This document shows, piece by piece, positions 22,987-31,179 of a DNA stretch of 33,185 nucleotides (position 1 is its first letter; every line of letters begins with the position of its first letter). A program made the translations under genes and the position numbers. The stretch is from an uncultured Ruminococcus sp. (lineage in GTDB: Bacteria; Bacillota; Clostridia; Oscillospirales; Ruminococcaceae), in assembly GCA_947627445.1 (NCBI GenBank), contig CANQWA010000029.1, positions 1 to 33,185 on the forward strand, given 5' to 3'. The notes under the pieces were generated by a model. That model had not been told where the DNA came from. It searched no databases and saw only the letters and a program-made list of their open reading frames with translations.

Positions 22987-25212
22987 TCATGATTTATTTT
23001 TTCGATATTGCAAAGCGGTTACGCCGTTTTTTTCCTTGAACTGCCGCATGAAATGATTCACGTTATGATATCCGCATTGTTCAGCAATCTCCTGAACCCG
23101 AAGATCAGTCTGAGCAAGCAATCGCATTGCCTTGTGCATTCGATATGCAATAATATCATCTTTGATGCTGGTGGAAAATATCGCTTTGTACAGCCTTTGA
23201 AGGTGACTTTTGCTTATACCAAGTTTTTTTGAAATATCGGAAATATTCCAATCAAACTGCGGTTTGGTCATAATGTCTCTGCGCAGTTGATAAATCATTT
23301 CCTTGTTTGTCACATAGTGACTGAATGCAATAGATTTTTTCTCATTAAATTCTCTGAGCATATTTTCAACCGACTTTTCAAGCTCTGAAGGTTTTTTTCC
23401 TTTTAACTCGGCAAGCTCAGTAATAAGCTCTGGCATAAGTGTTGGATTCCCAAGCAAATTGTTCAGTTCTGTTTCAGATCTGGCAACAAAATCTTCCGCA
23501 GCGGTTTTTAGTAAAATTTCACTGTCTGCTGATAAAAGCACGGCAAATACAGTATCGCTCAATCTTGCATATATCTCGTTTGCAGAAGCTTTTTTTATTG
23601 CATTTGCAGTAATTACTGCCATATCATAGGCTATTCCGGAGCCATCTCCTATCCATGATAACAGTAATACGCCGAATATTCCGCTGTGCTTGCAAAGGAG
23701 GCGAATAGCGTTATGAAGCTGCTCTATAAAGCCTCGTTTATTCAACATTCCGGTTACCGGTTCAATAGTTGAGAAGGTTTCCATCTGCTGATGTACATAG
23801 TCGATATAAAGCTTTTTCTGCAATGAATTAAGCCCACTGGAAATGGCATCGCACCAGTTGATATAATACTTGTCAAGATCAATATCATCGGGAGAATCGA
23901 AAGCGGTTGAACAATATCCGAAAATCTGTCCTTTGCAGTGAAGCGAGGTCAGTACAATTGATATCGGTTCGTGAGGTGCGTTCAAAGCCGGGAGAATTTC
24001 CTCTGTGGGAAATAAGTACCCGCTTTTATCATTTTTCCCGTAGCGTTTGGAAAGAGCAAGATACATCCTGTCGGAGAAACTGTGCTGCCGAAAGTTATCA
24101 GGATTATCAAAATCTGTTTTCCAATCCTCGCAAAGAACGATATCTATCCACTTCCAGCCTTTCAGAATATGTCCTGTGTTGTCAGCTCCGGACATCAGCT
24201 CATCAAGATCTGATGATTCCGCAATACGATTGATATAATCAGTGGCAATAAAGGTCTTTTTTTCATAGATTCGTTGTATCTGAGATACCGTATGCTTTTT
24301 AAAAAAATATATCATACTGGATGAGACAGCAATTTTTTCATATCCGCAGCCGCAGCTTGTACCGTAACGAATATTCTGAGTGCAGCCGATAGTTTCACAG
24401 GGCTTTCCTGTCATCATCTCGTAAAGCCGGCATACAGCAGTTTCACCAAGCTGCATATCACGTCCTGCGATCGTTGTTATCTGGGGATCATGCATGATCG
24501 AATACCATACACCGTCATAACCTGTTACTGCAATATCATCAGGAACTGTAATACCATTTCTTTTCAATGCATCGCAGAAAGCAATAGCCATAGTATCACT
24601 GAGGCAAACTACGCCGTCAGGCCGTTCAAGTTTGCCGTCGGCAATCTGAATTGCTACATCTTTCGGAATATCTGTCCAGTACCAGCCGTAATGGATACTA
24701 TTTTCTCTGATTTCCAACCCTGAATCGTTCATAGCATCAATAAAGCCCTGTAATCGCTCCTGTGAAGGTTCGTGGTCGGGAAAACCTGCAATACAGTAGA
24801 GCTTTTTACAGCCGTGATCGTCAATAAGATGTTTGGTCATTGCATACGCACCGTCATGTTGTTCACCATTTATGTAGGGGAATCCGGCGCGCTTATATCC
24901 GAGGGTAAGACAAGGGATATTTGTCTGTGTAAGATAATCGTAAATTTTATCCACAAGCTTATCATTATGAAAACGCTCAGCAGCGAAAATGATACCGTCC
25001 AGGCGGCTTTTGCATATAAGAGAGTAAATGTTTTCCAGACCATCGGTATAGTAATCCTGCTGAAATTCTGCCTGTGAGTTAAAAATGCCTGTATATATAA
25101 TCATGTCATAACCAAGCTTTGCTGCTTGAGCATATGCTCCGTCAAGCATTTCGTAATCGAGAGGGTCTGCGATTTCAGGTATGATAAGCCCGATTTTTCC
25201 TATAGAGTTCAT
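22987..25212 (-). CDS. Three-part regulator: LacI-type sugar sensor, degenerate GGDEF domain, AraC DNA-binding domain
   Basis: A 741-residue cytosolic regulator. Residues 1-310 resemble the sugar-binding half of LacI/GalR repressors (IGLIIPEIADPLDYEMLDGA, then DGVVCLSDTMAIAFCDALKR and DDIAVTGYDG) without the LacI helix-turn-helix. Residues about 480-620 look like a GGDEF domain (VTGMLNKRGFIEQL), but the signature is lost: ARLSDTVFAVLL stands where R-x-GGDEF-x-x-x-L is expected, so cyclase activity is unlikely. Residues about 645-741 are an AraC domain with two helix-turn-helices (ISDISKKLGISKSHLQRLYK; IAEQCGYHNVNHFMRQFKE). ATG at 25212 has AGGAG 7 bases upstream. It is divergent from the rhamnogalacturonan lyase, so it probably senses a pectin sugar and controls that gene. 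Confidence 0.85.
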   Translation of the reverse strand: MNSIGKIGLIIPEIADPLDYEMLDGAYAQAAKLGYDMIIYTGIFNSQAEFQQDYYTDGLENIYSLICKSRLDGIIFAAERFHNDKLVDKIYDYLTQTNIPCLTLGYKRAGFPYINGEQHDGAYAMTKHLIDDHGCKKLYCIAGFPDHEPSQERLQGFIDAMNDSGLEIRENSIHYGWYWTDIPKDVAIQIADGKLERPDGVVCLSDTMAIAFCDALKRNGITVPDDIAVTGYDGVWYSIMHDPQITTIAGRDMQLGETAVCRLYEMMTGKPCETIGCTQNIRYGTSCGCGYEKIAVSSSMIYFFKKHTVSQIQRIYEKKTFIATDYINRIAESSDLDELMSGADNTGHILKGWKWIDIVLCEDWKTDFDNPDNFRQHSFSDRMYLALSKRYGKNDKSGYLFPTEEILPALNAPHEPISIVLTSLHCKGQIFGYCSTAFDSPDDIDLDKYYINWCDAISSGLNSLQKKLYIDYVHQQMETFSTIEPVTGMLNKRGFIEQLHNAIRLLCKHSGIFGVLLLSWIGDGSGIAYDMAVITANAIKKASANEIYARLSDTVFAVLLSADSEILLKTAAEDFVARSETELNNLLGNPTLMPELITELAELKGKKPSELEKSVENMLREFNEKKSIAFSHYVTNKEMIYQLRRDIMTKPQFDWNISDISKKLGISKSHLQRLYKAIFSTSIKDDIIAYRMHKAMRLLAQTDLRVQEIAEQCGYHNVNHFMRQFKEKNGVTALQYRKNKS

Positions 25213-25248
25213 ATAAATTCTCCTAAAATCAACATTATATTTATATAA

Positions 25249-25278
25249 ATTATAACATATACCTGGCACATTTGTCAA
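25249..25278 (-). promoter_or_regulatory. Promoter of the AraC-type regulator gene
   Basis: On the minus strand, TTGACA (25278-25273), 18-base spacer, TATAAT (25254-25249). It is about 37 bases from the start codon. Confidence 0.8.
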
Positions 25279-25365
25279 ATGAGATAAAAATGCATTTTTT
25301 TGGTGTATTTTTTCATTGAGTTTTGATATGATTTGTCTTAAAATAGAATTATAAAACTACTCCTC

Positions 25366-25509
25366 CAAAATCCGATAGAACATTGGATTTTGAAAAAATG
25401 CCTGCTGTGCAGGCACCAATCGGCTTTGCCGATTGCCGTCTCATACCATCCTCTACGCCGCCTGCGGCGGCACAATTCCGATCAATTCATCTATCGGAAT
25501 GAAGAGGAT
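25366..25509 (+). repeat. Array of five hairpins in the leader of the lyase gene
   Basis: Perfect hairpins in series: AAAATCC/GGATTTT (25367-25391); TGCCTGC-TGT-GCAGGCA (25399-25415); CAATCGGC-TTT-GCCGATTG (25417-25435); GCCGCC-TGC-GGCGGC (25457-25471); ATTCCGAT/ATCGGAAT (25475-25500). Longer pairs enclose them: TCCGATAG (25371-25378) with CTATCGGA (25491-25498), and ATCCTCT (25448-25454) with AGAGGAT (25503-25509). Three loops are only 3 bases, which is typical of cruciform or palindromic units. It may be a structured RNA leader or a palindromic mobile element. No known riboswitch class was recognised. Confidence 0.7.
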
Positions 25510-25547
25510 TCGTATAAAATACATGATATCTTTGAGAGGTGTTCAAA

Positions 25548-28500
25548 ATGAGATTCAGAAGAATTAAAGCGTATGCGGCTGCACTAATGATAGCAGTAAG
25601 CGCATTGCCGGCGAATATTGGCACAGCGACTGCAGCTGCAAAGAGTGAGACAGGGCAAAGCCTGATGGAATATCTTGACAGGGGCATCTATGCGGTAAAA
25701 AGCGGGAATGGTATGTTCATCAGCTGGCGTTGGAACGCCAATGATGACGACAATGCGGAGTTCCGGCTCTACCGTGACGGTCAGCTCGTCTACACAAGCC
25801 AAGCCGGCACCGGTGCAACAAGCTATCAGGACAATGACGGCAGTACCAATTCAAAGTATCGTGTGGATACGCTTGTGAACGGCACTGTTGTATCCTCGGA
25901 GGAATGTCATTTTAATTCCGATACGAATTATTTTGATATTCCGCTCAGCAGCCCCGGTTCACAATATACTCCCAATGACTGCTGTGTGGGCGATGTGGAC
26001 GGTGACGGACAGTATGAGATCTTCCTCAAATGGGAAGGAAAAGCGCTGGACAACTCTCAATCCGGCTATACGGATAATGTCTATATCGACTGTGTGACAC
26101 TTGAGGGTAAGACACTCTGGCGTATTGATATGGGAAAGAATATCCGTGCAGGTCAGCATTATACGCAGATGTGCGTTGCTGATTTTGACGGCGATGGCCA
26201 TGCCGAGCTGATTACAAAGACAGCAGACGGAACAAAGGACGGCACAGGTAAGATCATCGGTGACGGCTCAAAGGACTATCGCAATGCAGGCGGATACATC
26301 CTCGAAGGTGCTGAATATATGACGCTGTTTGACGGTCAGACCGGTGCAGCTCTTGACACGATCCATTTTCCGGTACCAAGAGGTGACGTAAATTCATGGG
26401 GCGACGGCTACGGCAACCGTGTTGACCGTTTTAACAGCGGTATCGCCTACCTCGACGGTATTCACCCGTCAGCAGTCTACGGCAGAGGCTATTATACTCG
26501 TATGACTATCTCAGCGGTCGATGTAGTAGATCATAAGCTGTCAGTACGCTGGATATTCGATTCCAACAATAAAGGCTCCGAAAGTGCGGCAGGTCAGGGA
26601 AATCATAATCTCATGACGGCAGATGTTGACGGTGATGGCAGACAGGAAATAAGTATGGGCGACTGCGTTATCGATGATAACGGCAATCTGCTCTGGTCGT
26701 CCGGTAAGGGTCATGGAGACGCACAGCATTTAGGCGACTTTATACCCGAGCGTCCCGGTCTGGAACTGTGGCAGTGCCACGAGCACGGTCCCTCCTACGG
26801 CGTAACGCTGTTTGATGCTTCAAACGGTCAGGTGATATTCCATAAGGACGGCGACAAGGACACAGGACGCTGCTGTGCAGATAATGTTTATGCAGGTAAC
26901 CCCGGTGCTGAATTCTGGGGAGCAAGACCGGCAAAAACTGTTATGGATAAATCCGGTGAGACGATTGCCAATCTCAGTCTGTCCATGAATTATTTGATAT
27001 ACTGGGACGGTGATTTAGAGCGTGAAATGCTCAGCGGCACAACTATATCCAAAATGACCTCTGCAAACAAGATAGATACCATATTCAATGCAGACGGCTG
27101 CGAATCTAACAATAGTACAAAGGCAGTTCCTTGCATGACAGTCGATCTCTTCGGCGACTGGCGTGAAGAGCTCATCATGCGTACCACGGACAATAAGAAA
27201 CTGCGTATCTGGTGCACGATCTTGCCGACCGATGTCCGCCTCACGACCCTTATGCACGACACGCAGTACCGTACACAGAACTGCTGTCAGCAGTCTGCAT
27301 ACAATCAGCCGCCGCACGCCAGTTTCTTTCTTGGCACGGGCTATTCCCTTCCCGAAAGACCGACAGTAACTGTCCTCAGCAGCACTGGATTCACGATTGA
27401 AGACGGAAAATATATTCAAAATCTTACTGTGAATGACACGGCAAATCGCTATCACTGGTCGATACAGTCGGGACTTGATAACGGCAGTGTTATCTTTGGA
27501 GACAGAACATTTTCGTTCACCTCTGTTCCCGATATGCTCAGAGGAGCGGAATTTATACGCAGCGCCTGCGATTCAAAGAAGTATACAGGCAACGAGGCAA
27601 GCTTTACAGCCGGAGAGGATATCAGCGTATTTGTGGGACTTGATTCAAGAGTTGAGAATATTCCGTCATGGCTTGGAGATTGGACAAAAACCGATATGAC
27701 TATGACGGATAACGGAAACCCTGTTGTCACATATGTTGTGTATCAAAAAGATGTGAAAAAGGGCACTAAAGTAACTCTTGGCGAGCTGAATATCAATCAG
27801 GCGGTAAATTATGTGGTCATGGCAACAGAGTCTGCACCGACTGACGAAGCTGACGATAATGACAGTTTCATATATGGCGATTTGGACGACAATGGACGTG
27901 TCAACGCTTTCGATATGGTACTTATGAGGCAAGATCTTCTGAATGACATTCTTGACCGCAAAGCAAAACGGCGTGCGGATCTTGACGCCAACGGAAAAGT
28001 TAATGTTGCAGATGCTGTACAATTACAGTTATTCTTGCTAAAGGGCGACAGTTTTCGTGCAAACATTGAAAAGAGAATGTTTGCATACGCATCAGATCAG
28101 CTTTATTCCGAAGGTGTTGAAGAAAATTATAACGAGGGATTCCGTGATAAGGCTTATGTAAATCTTGATAACAAGGTCGGCAGTTATATTGAATGGAAGA
28201 TGAATGCTCCGATCGATGGAAATTACCTCTGCACCTTTGGGATAGCAAACGGCAGTGCGGATAACCGTAAGATGAAAATAGAAGTAAACGGTCAGACAGA
28301 CTACTGGGTTCAGGATTTCCTGACAACAGGCGGTTGGAATATCTGGCAGGAGCGAGGAATAGTTCTTCCGCTGAAAAAAGGCGAAAATACAATAAAAATG
28401 ACTTCAGAAACTGCACAAGGCGGACCGAATCTGGATTATCTCCATATTGAGTGGACCGATGAGCCAATCGCTGAAATATATTCAGAACCGCAGATAACAG

Positions 28501-29177
28501 TTCCTGAGCAGTCAGAAGTGAGCAGAACCGTTTATATTGCCGGCGATTCAACTGTTCAGACATATAAAGCAAGCTATGCACCGCAGCAAGGTTGGGGAGC
28601 TTGCCTTGGTGAAAATCTGCCGCAAAATGTTTCAGTATCCAATCATGCCATTGCAGGGCGCAGTTCAAAGAGCTTTTATGATAACGGCAGACTGGATACG
28701 ATACTTGGTTTGATTCAGGAAAACGACTATCTTCTGATTCAATTTGGGATAAATGATGCTGCCTACAATAAGTCAGAGCGATATGCTCCCACTTGCGGAA
28801 CTGTTCCCGGAACAGAAGGAAGTTTTGAGGACTATATGGCTAAATACATTGAAGGCGCAAAAGCAAAAGGTGCAACTCCCATACTTGTTACGACCGTTAT
28901 TGGTCTTAATGCCTATGACAGCAACAATAAAAAATTTGTCAATACCTATCAGAATTATTGCAGTGCTATGAAACAGCTGGCGGCATATTACCATATTCCT
29001 TGTATTGATCTGAATTCACTTATGGTCGATCACTACAATTCTGTCGGATACGAAACTGCTTACACATATCATATGTGTTCAACAGGCAGCAGTGATAAAA
29101 CACACTTTACAGAAACAGGAGCAAAAGCAGTAGCAAAGCTCGTTGCAGACGAAATGAAAAAACAGGGACTCTGCTGA
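25548..29177 (+). CDS. Cellulosomal rhamnogalacturonan lyase (PL11) with dockerin, CBM35-like and CE12 acetylesterase domains
   Basis: Secreted 1209-residue enzyme against rhamnogalacturonan-I of pectin. Residues 1-30 are a signal peptide (RRIKAYAAALMIAVSALPA). About 35-610 form the PL11 beta-propeller lyase, with calcium-type repeats DVDGDGQYEI, DFDGDGHAEL, DVDGDGRQEI and the NHNLMTAD region. About 614-764 form a beta-sandwich of unknown role. About 775-840 are a type I dockerin with two calcium-binding repeats (GDLDDNGRVNAFDMVLMRQ; ADLDANGKVNVADAVQLQL). About 843-971 are CBM35-like (GSYIEWKMNAPIDGNY). About 990-1208 are an SGNH esterase of the CE12 type: nucleophile in AGDST, GINDA, and DKTHF at the end. 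ATG 25548 has AGAGGTG 8 bases upstream. Lyase and deacetylase in one chain fit acetylated substrate. Confidence 0.92.
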   Translation: MRFRRIKAYAAALMIAVSALPANIGTATAAAKSETGQSLMEYLDRGIYAVKSGNGMFISWRWNANDDDNAEFRLYRDGQLVYTSQAGTGATSYQDNDGSTNSKYRVDTLVNGTVVSSEECHFNSDTNYFDIPLSSPGSQYTPNDCCVGDVDGDGQYEIFLKWEGKALDNSQSGYTDNVYIDCVTLEGKTLWRIDMGKNIRAGQHYTQMCVADFDGDGHAELITKTADGTKDGTGKIIGDGSKDYRNAGGYILEGAEYMTLFDGQTGAALDTIHFPVPRGDVNSWGDGYGNRVDRFNSGIAYLDGIHPSAVYGRGYYTRMTISAVDVVDHKLSVRWIFDSNNKGSESAAGQGNHNLMTADVDGDGRQEISMGDCVIDDNGNLLWSSGKGHGDAQHLGDFIPERPGLELWQCHEHGPSYGVTLFDASNGQVIFHKDGDKDTGRCCADNVYAGNPGAEFWGARPAKTVMDKSGETIANLSLSMNYLIYWDGDLEREMLSGTTISKMTSANKIDTIFNADGCESNNSTKAVPCMTVDLFGDWREELIMRTTDNKKLRIWCTILPTDVRLTTLMHDTQYRTQNCCQQSAYNQPPHASFFLGTGYSLPERPTVTVLSSTGFTIEDGKYIQNLTVNDTANRYHWSIQSGLDNGSVIFGDRTFSFTSVPDMLRGAEFIRSACDSKKYTGNEASFTAGEDISVFVGLDSRVENIPSWLGDWTKTDMTMTDNGNPVVTYVVYQKDVKKGTKVTLGELNINQAVNYVVMATESAPTDEADDNDSFIYGDLDDNGRVNAFDMVLMRQDLLNDILDRKAKRRADLDANGKVNVADAVQLQLFLLKGDSFRANIEKRMFAYASDQLYSEGVEENYNEGFRDKAYVNLDNKVGSYIEWKMNAPIDGNYLCTFGIANGSADNRKMKIEVNGQTDYWVQDFLTTGGWNIWQERGIVLPLKKGENTIKMTSETAQGGPNLDYLHIEWTDEPIAEIYSEPQITVPEQSEVSRTVYIAGDSTVQTYKASYAPQQGWGACLGENLPQNVSVSNHAIAGRSSKSFYDNGRLDTILGLIQENDYLLIQFGINDAAYNKSERYAPTCGTVPGTEGSFEDYMAKYIEGAKAKGATPILVTTVIGLNAYDSNNKKFVNTYQNYCSAMKQLAAYYHIPCIDLNSLMVDHYNSVGYETAYTYHMCSTGSSDKTHFTETGAKAVAKLVADEMKKQGLC

Positions 29178-29200
29178 TTGAATCATTCCATACGAAATAT

Positions 29201-29240
29201 GCCGTCCTCATGGCAATCATTCATGGGGACGGCGATTTTT
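29201..29240 (+). terminator. Terminator of the rhamnogalacturonan lyase gene
   Basis: GCCGTCCTCATG pairs with CATGGGGACGGC (one mismatch), followed by GATTTTTTG. It starts about 23 bases after the stop codon. Confidence 0.88.
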
Positions 29241-29281
29241 TGATTTTTGAAATATCTAAACTTTTTTTCGGGATTTTTTAG

Positions 29282-29330
29282 GGCAAACCCGCACAAAGAT
29301 AGTGTGTCAGATGCGCCGTCAGATTTTTCG
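29282..29330 (+). repeat. Dispersed repeat, copy C (left-half fragment)
   Basis: These 49 bases match copy A's left end (14429-14477) with two differences, including the terminal GGCAAACCCGCACAAAG and two CGTCAGAT-like units. The right half is missing. The following bases up to 29440 hold nothing recognisable. Confidence 0.78.
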
Positions 29331-29450
29331 TTCAATCAGAACTTGATCTCATAGGATATTCGGGAGTATTATGACTGGATTGAAATTCTGAAAAAGCAAT
29401 TTTGAACGGAATGATTTTCAAAAGTAATATGATGATTTTTTACTTGAGGG

Positions 29451-29478
29451 TTGATTTTTTAGAGTGGTATGGTATAAT
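29451..29478 (+). promoter_or_regulatory. Promoter before the immunity-like genes
   Basis: TTGATT (29451-29456), 16-base spacer, TATAAT (29473-29478). It lies at the start of a clearly AT-richer stretch. Confidence 0.6.
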
Positions 29479-29519
29479 TAAATGGAGAAATGGATAATTG
29501 GCTTTTTTGATACGAAAAT

Positions 29520-29753
29520 TTGGAGTCGATTGATCGTAAGAAAATTCATGCCAGACGAGGAGAGAAAATCAAACTTCCTAATGAAAAATATGCTTTCTCA
29601 AGGGTGTTCCAAGGTTCCAAGATAGCGTTATTGGGGTTTATCAACAACAATCACTCAGTCAAAATGGGTGTGCCTCAAGATGAAAACTACCAGTTTTTGG
29701 TGGGGATTTATCGACATTCATTAAAATGGCATTTGGATTATAAGAATATATGA
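29520..29753 (+). pseudogene. Imm26-like immunity protein fragment
   Basis: A 77-codon frame with the core GEKIKLPNEKYAFSRVFQGS, which resembles the start of Imm26 immunity proteins (a 'G-D-x-F-x-x-P-x-x-x-G-K-Y-A-F-G-R-V' type pattern). It is shorter than the family and has no ATG start; only TTG at 29520, without a ribosome site, is available. An in-frame stop at 29508-29510 cuts off an ATG at 29490, so a point mutation may have broken the gene. It lies just behind a promoter and upstream of a second immunity-like gene. The family call is tentative. Confidence 0.4.
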
Positions 29754-29798
29754 TAACGTATTATTATATTTCACTTTTATTGGAATAGTGCATTATAT

Positions 29799-29832
29799 TT
29801 TGAGTTGTTGTATCTTCATACAGCAACTCAAA
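29799..29832 (+). terminator. Hairpin between the two immunity-like genes
   Basis: TTTGAGTTGTTGTA (29799-29812) pairs with TACAGCAACTCAAA (29819-29832) with one G-U pair and a 6-base loop. The following sequence is AT-rich but lacks a solid T run. It sits 25 bases before the next start codon, so it may be a terminator or an attenuator. Confidence 0.5.
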
Positions 29833-29857
29833 TATAGTTAATTTTAAGGAGAAGTAT

Positions 29858-30751
29858 ATGAAAACAAAAATCAAGTATGAATCTTTAAAGCGTGCAAAGG
29901 ATATTGAAAATGCGAAAAGAACATATAAAAAATATGCAAAAGATATTGATGAGCCAATAGAGTTGCAAATTTATAATGATTTGGATCGCTTTTTTCACAA
30001 AGAGAAGTATTCTGCTATTGGAGCTATACATGGAGTAACAAGTCTATATTATTCTTTCAGAGAAATTTATAATTTGGCAAGTAAATACAAATGCTATATT
30101 TATAATGATATAGATGCAGTCTTTCAATATTTGCAAATGGGAGCCATCTATCATGCTATGGCTTATAACGCTCTTCAATTGGAACCCCAAAATAATCAGG
30201 TTTATGGAGATTACATTCATGATATAGAAACTCATGAAGGATTTCTCTATCAAGCAATTTCTGTAAATGAATGGAAACTTGCACGAGAAAACTCAAATCC
30301 TTGTCCTATTATTCAAGCTATGTTGAATGAAGAGTATGAGAAAGCAAAAAAAATATTGCTTTCTTATACTGAAGAACCAGATGAAAGTCAAGAGCCTTAT
30401 TTCATCCACATGCCTTATGTAAAACAGATTTATTTTGCAATATTGGATAGAAATGAAAACGAATTTAATGAACATCTTGCAAAACGTATCAATAAATATA
30501 GAAAACGTCCGTCTGATTATCAGCCTGTTATAGACACAACATCAATTGCACTCATAAAAATGGCTGATAAATTGGGTTTGCAGTACAAGTTTAGGGTTGA
30601 GGAAATTCCAGAATATTTTCTTGAAACTAAAAATTCAATACAAAGATTAGACTGTAAAATAATAGATTTAGAAAAGTGTAAGCAAACATTCCAGGAATGG
30701 GGAGATACTTTTCCAAATTTAGAGGAAATTAGAACAAAATTATTTAATTAG
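29858..30751 (+). CDS. Imm49-like immunity protein, putative
   Basis: A 297-residue helical soluble protein with no signal peptide. Its order of features resembles Imm49: an amphipathic N-terminal half, a middle with YFIHMPYVKQIYFAILDRNE followed by FNEHLAKRINKYRKR (the 'ailagD-x-x-x-F-x-x-x-L' repeat-like part), and a late TTSIALIKMADKLGLQYKF with an ending like '…P-x-x-x-L'. Imm49 proteins neutralise toxins of contact-dependent or secreted polymorphic systems, but no toxin gene is near. AAGGAG stands before the ATG. Codon use and base composition are clearly AT-richer than the flanking genes, which suggests transfer. The family call rests on pattern only. Confidence 0.5.
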   Translation: MKTKIKYESLKRAKDIENAKRTYKKYAKDIDEPIELQIYNDLDRFFHKEKYSAIGAIHGVTSLYYSFREIYNLASKYKCYIYNDIDAVFQYLQMGAIYHAMAYNALQLEPQNNQVYGDYIHDIETHEGFLYQAISVNEWKLARENSNPCPIIQAMLNEEYEKAKKILLSYTEEPDESQEPYFIHMPYVKQIYFAILDRNENEFNEHLAKRINKYRKRPSDYQPVIDTTSIALIKMADKLGLQYKFRVEEIPEYFLETKNSIQRLDCKIIDLEKCKQTFQEWGDTFPNLEEIRTKLFN

Positions 30752-30981
30752 GTTAGGATTTTATCAGACCATATTTGCATTCTCTTGAAAAGTTTTTGAT
30801 TGAGTATAACCAAATGGAAAATTTGTGAGAATGGAGCCAAACATAAGTATAGAATTGATGTAAACAAGAAATAGAATAACCTCAAAAAAATTAAAAAAGC
30901 ACATCCTAATGGATATATTCCAAGTGTTAGTACTGGTTTCTTACTTGGGGAGGCTTTTCCAGAAACCTGTAACTGCTTTTT

Positions 30982-31095
30982 ATGGACTTGTCCGAAGTAA
31001 CCGATACCGATAAACAAAATAAAAATGGCGATGTCTTTAACCGTAGGCATCGCTTTTTTGTAAATGACACACAAGGACACGATCCAAAGCAGTAA
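30982..31095 (+). pseudogene. Short gene-tail-like frame in the 30752-31179 gap
   Basis: A 37-codon frame, MDLSEVTDTDKQNKNGDVFN followed by RRHRFFVNDTQGHDPKQ, looks protein-like. It has no ribosome site and runs through the terminator-like hairpin at 31028-31059. The minus strand of the same stretch is also open and hydrophobic, so the true coding strand is unclear. It is probably a relic. The gap 30752-30981 shows no feature. Confidence 0.25.
31028..31059 (+). terminator. Terminator-like hairpin downstream of the Imm49-like gene
   Basis: GCGATG (31028-31033) pairs with CATCGC (31048-31053), followed by six T residues. It is about 280 bases after the Imm49-like stop and may serve that gene or a lost one. 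Confidence 0.6.
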
Positions 31096-31120
31096 AAATT
31101 GTACTGCCCTCTAAATGTGA

Positions 31121-31159
31121 AAAATAGGGATATGCCTTCTGATTTTAAGACATATCCCT
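31121..31159 (-). terminator. Terminator of the sirtuin-macrodomain operon
   Basis: On the minus strand, AGGGATATG (31159-31151) pairs with CATATCCCT (31134-31126), followed by ATTTTTC. It starts 21 bases after the sirtuin stop. Confidence 0.85.
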
Positions 31160-31179
31160 TTGTAATGTTATTCAATTTA

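Noticed and set aside
23540-23590. Active diguanylate cyclase in the regulator
   Set aside because: The GGDEF signature is replaced by SDTVF, so catalysis is not expected.
30748-31080. Minus-strand hydrophobic frame of 110 codons
   Set aside because: No ribosome site, it crosses a plus-strand terminator hairpin, and AT-rich antisense frames often look hydrophobic.
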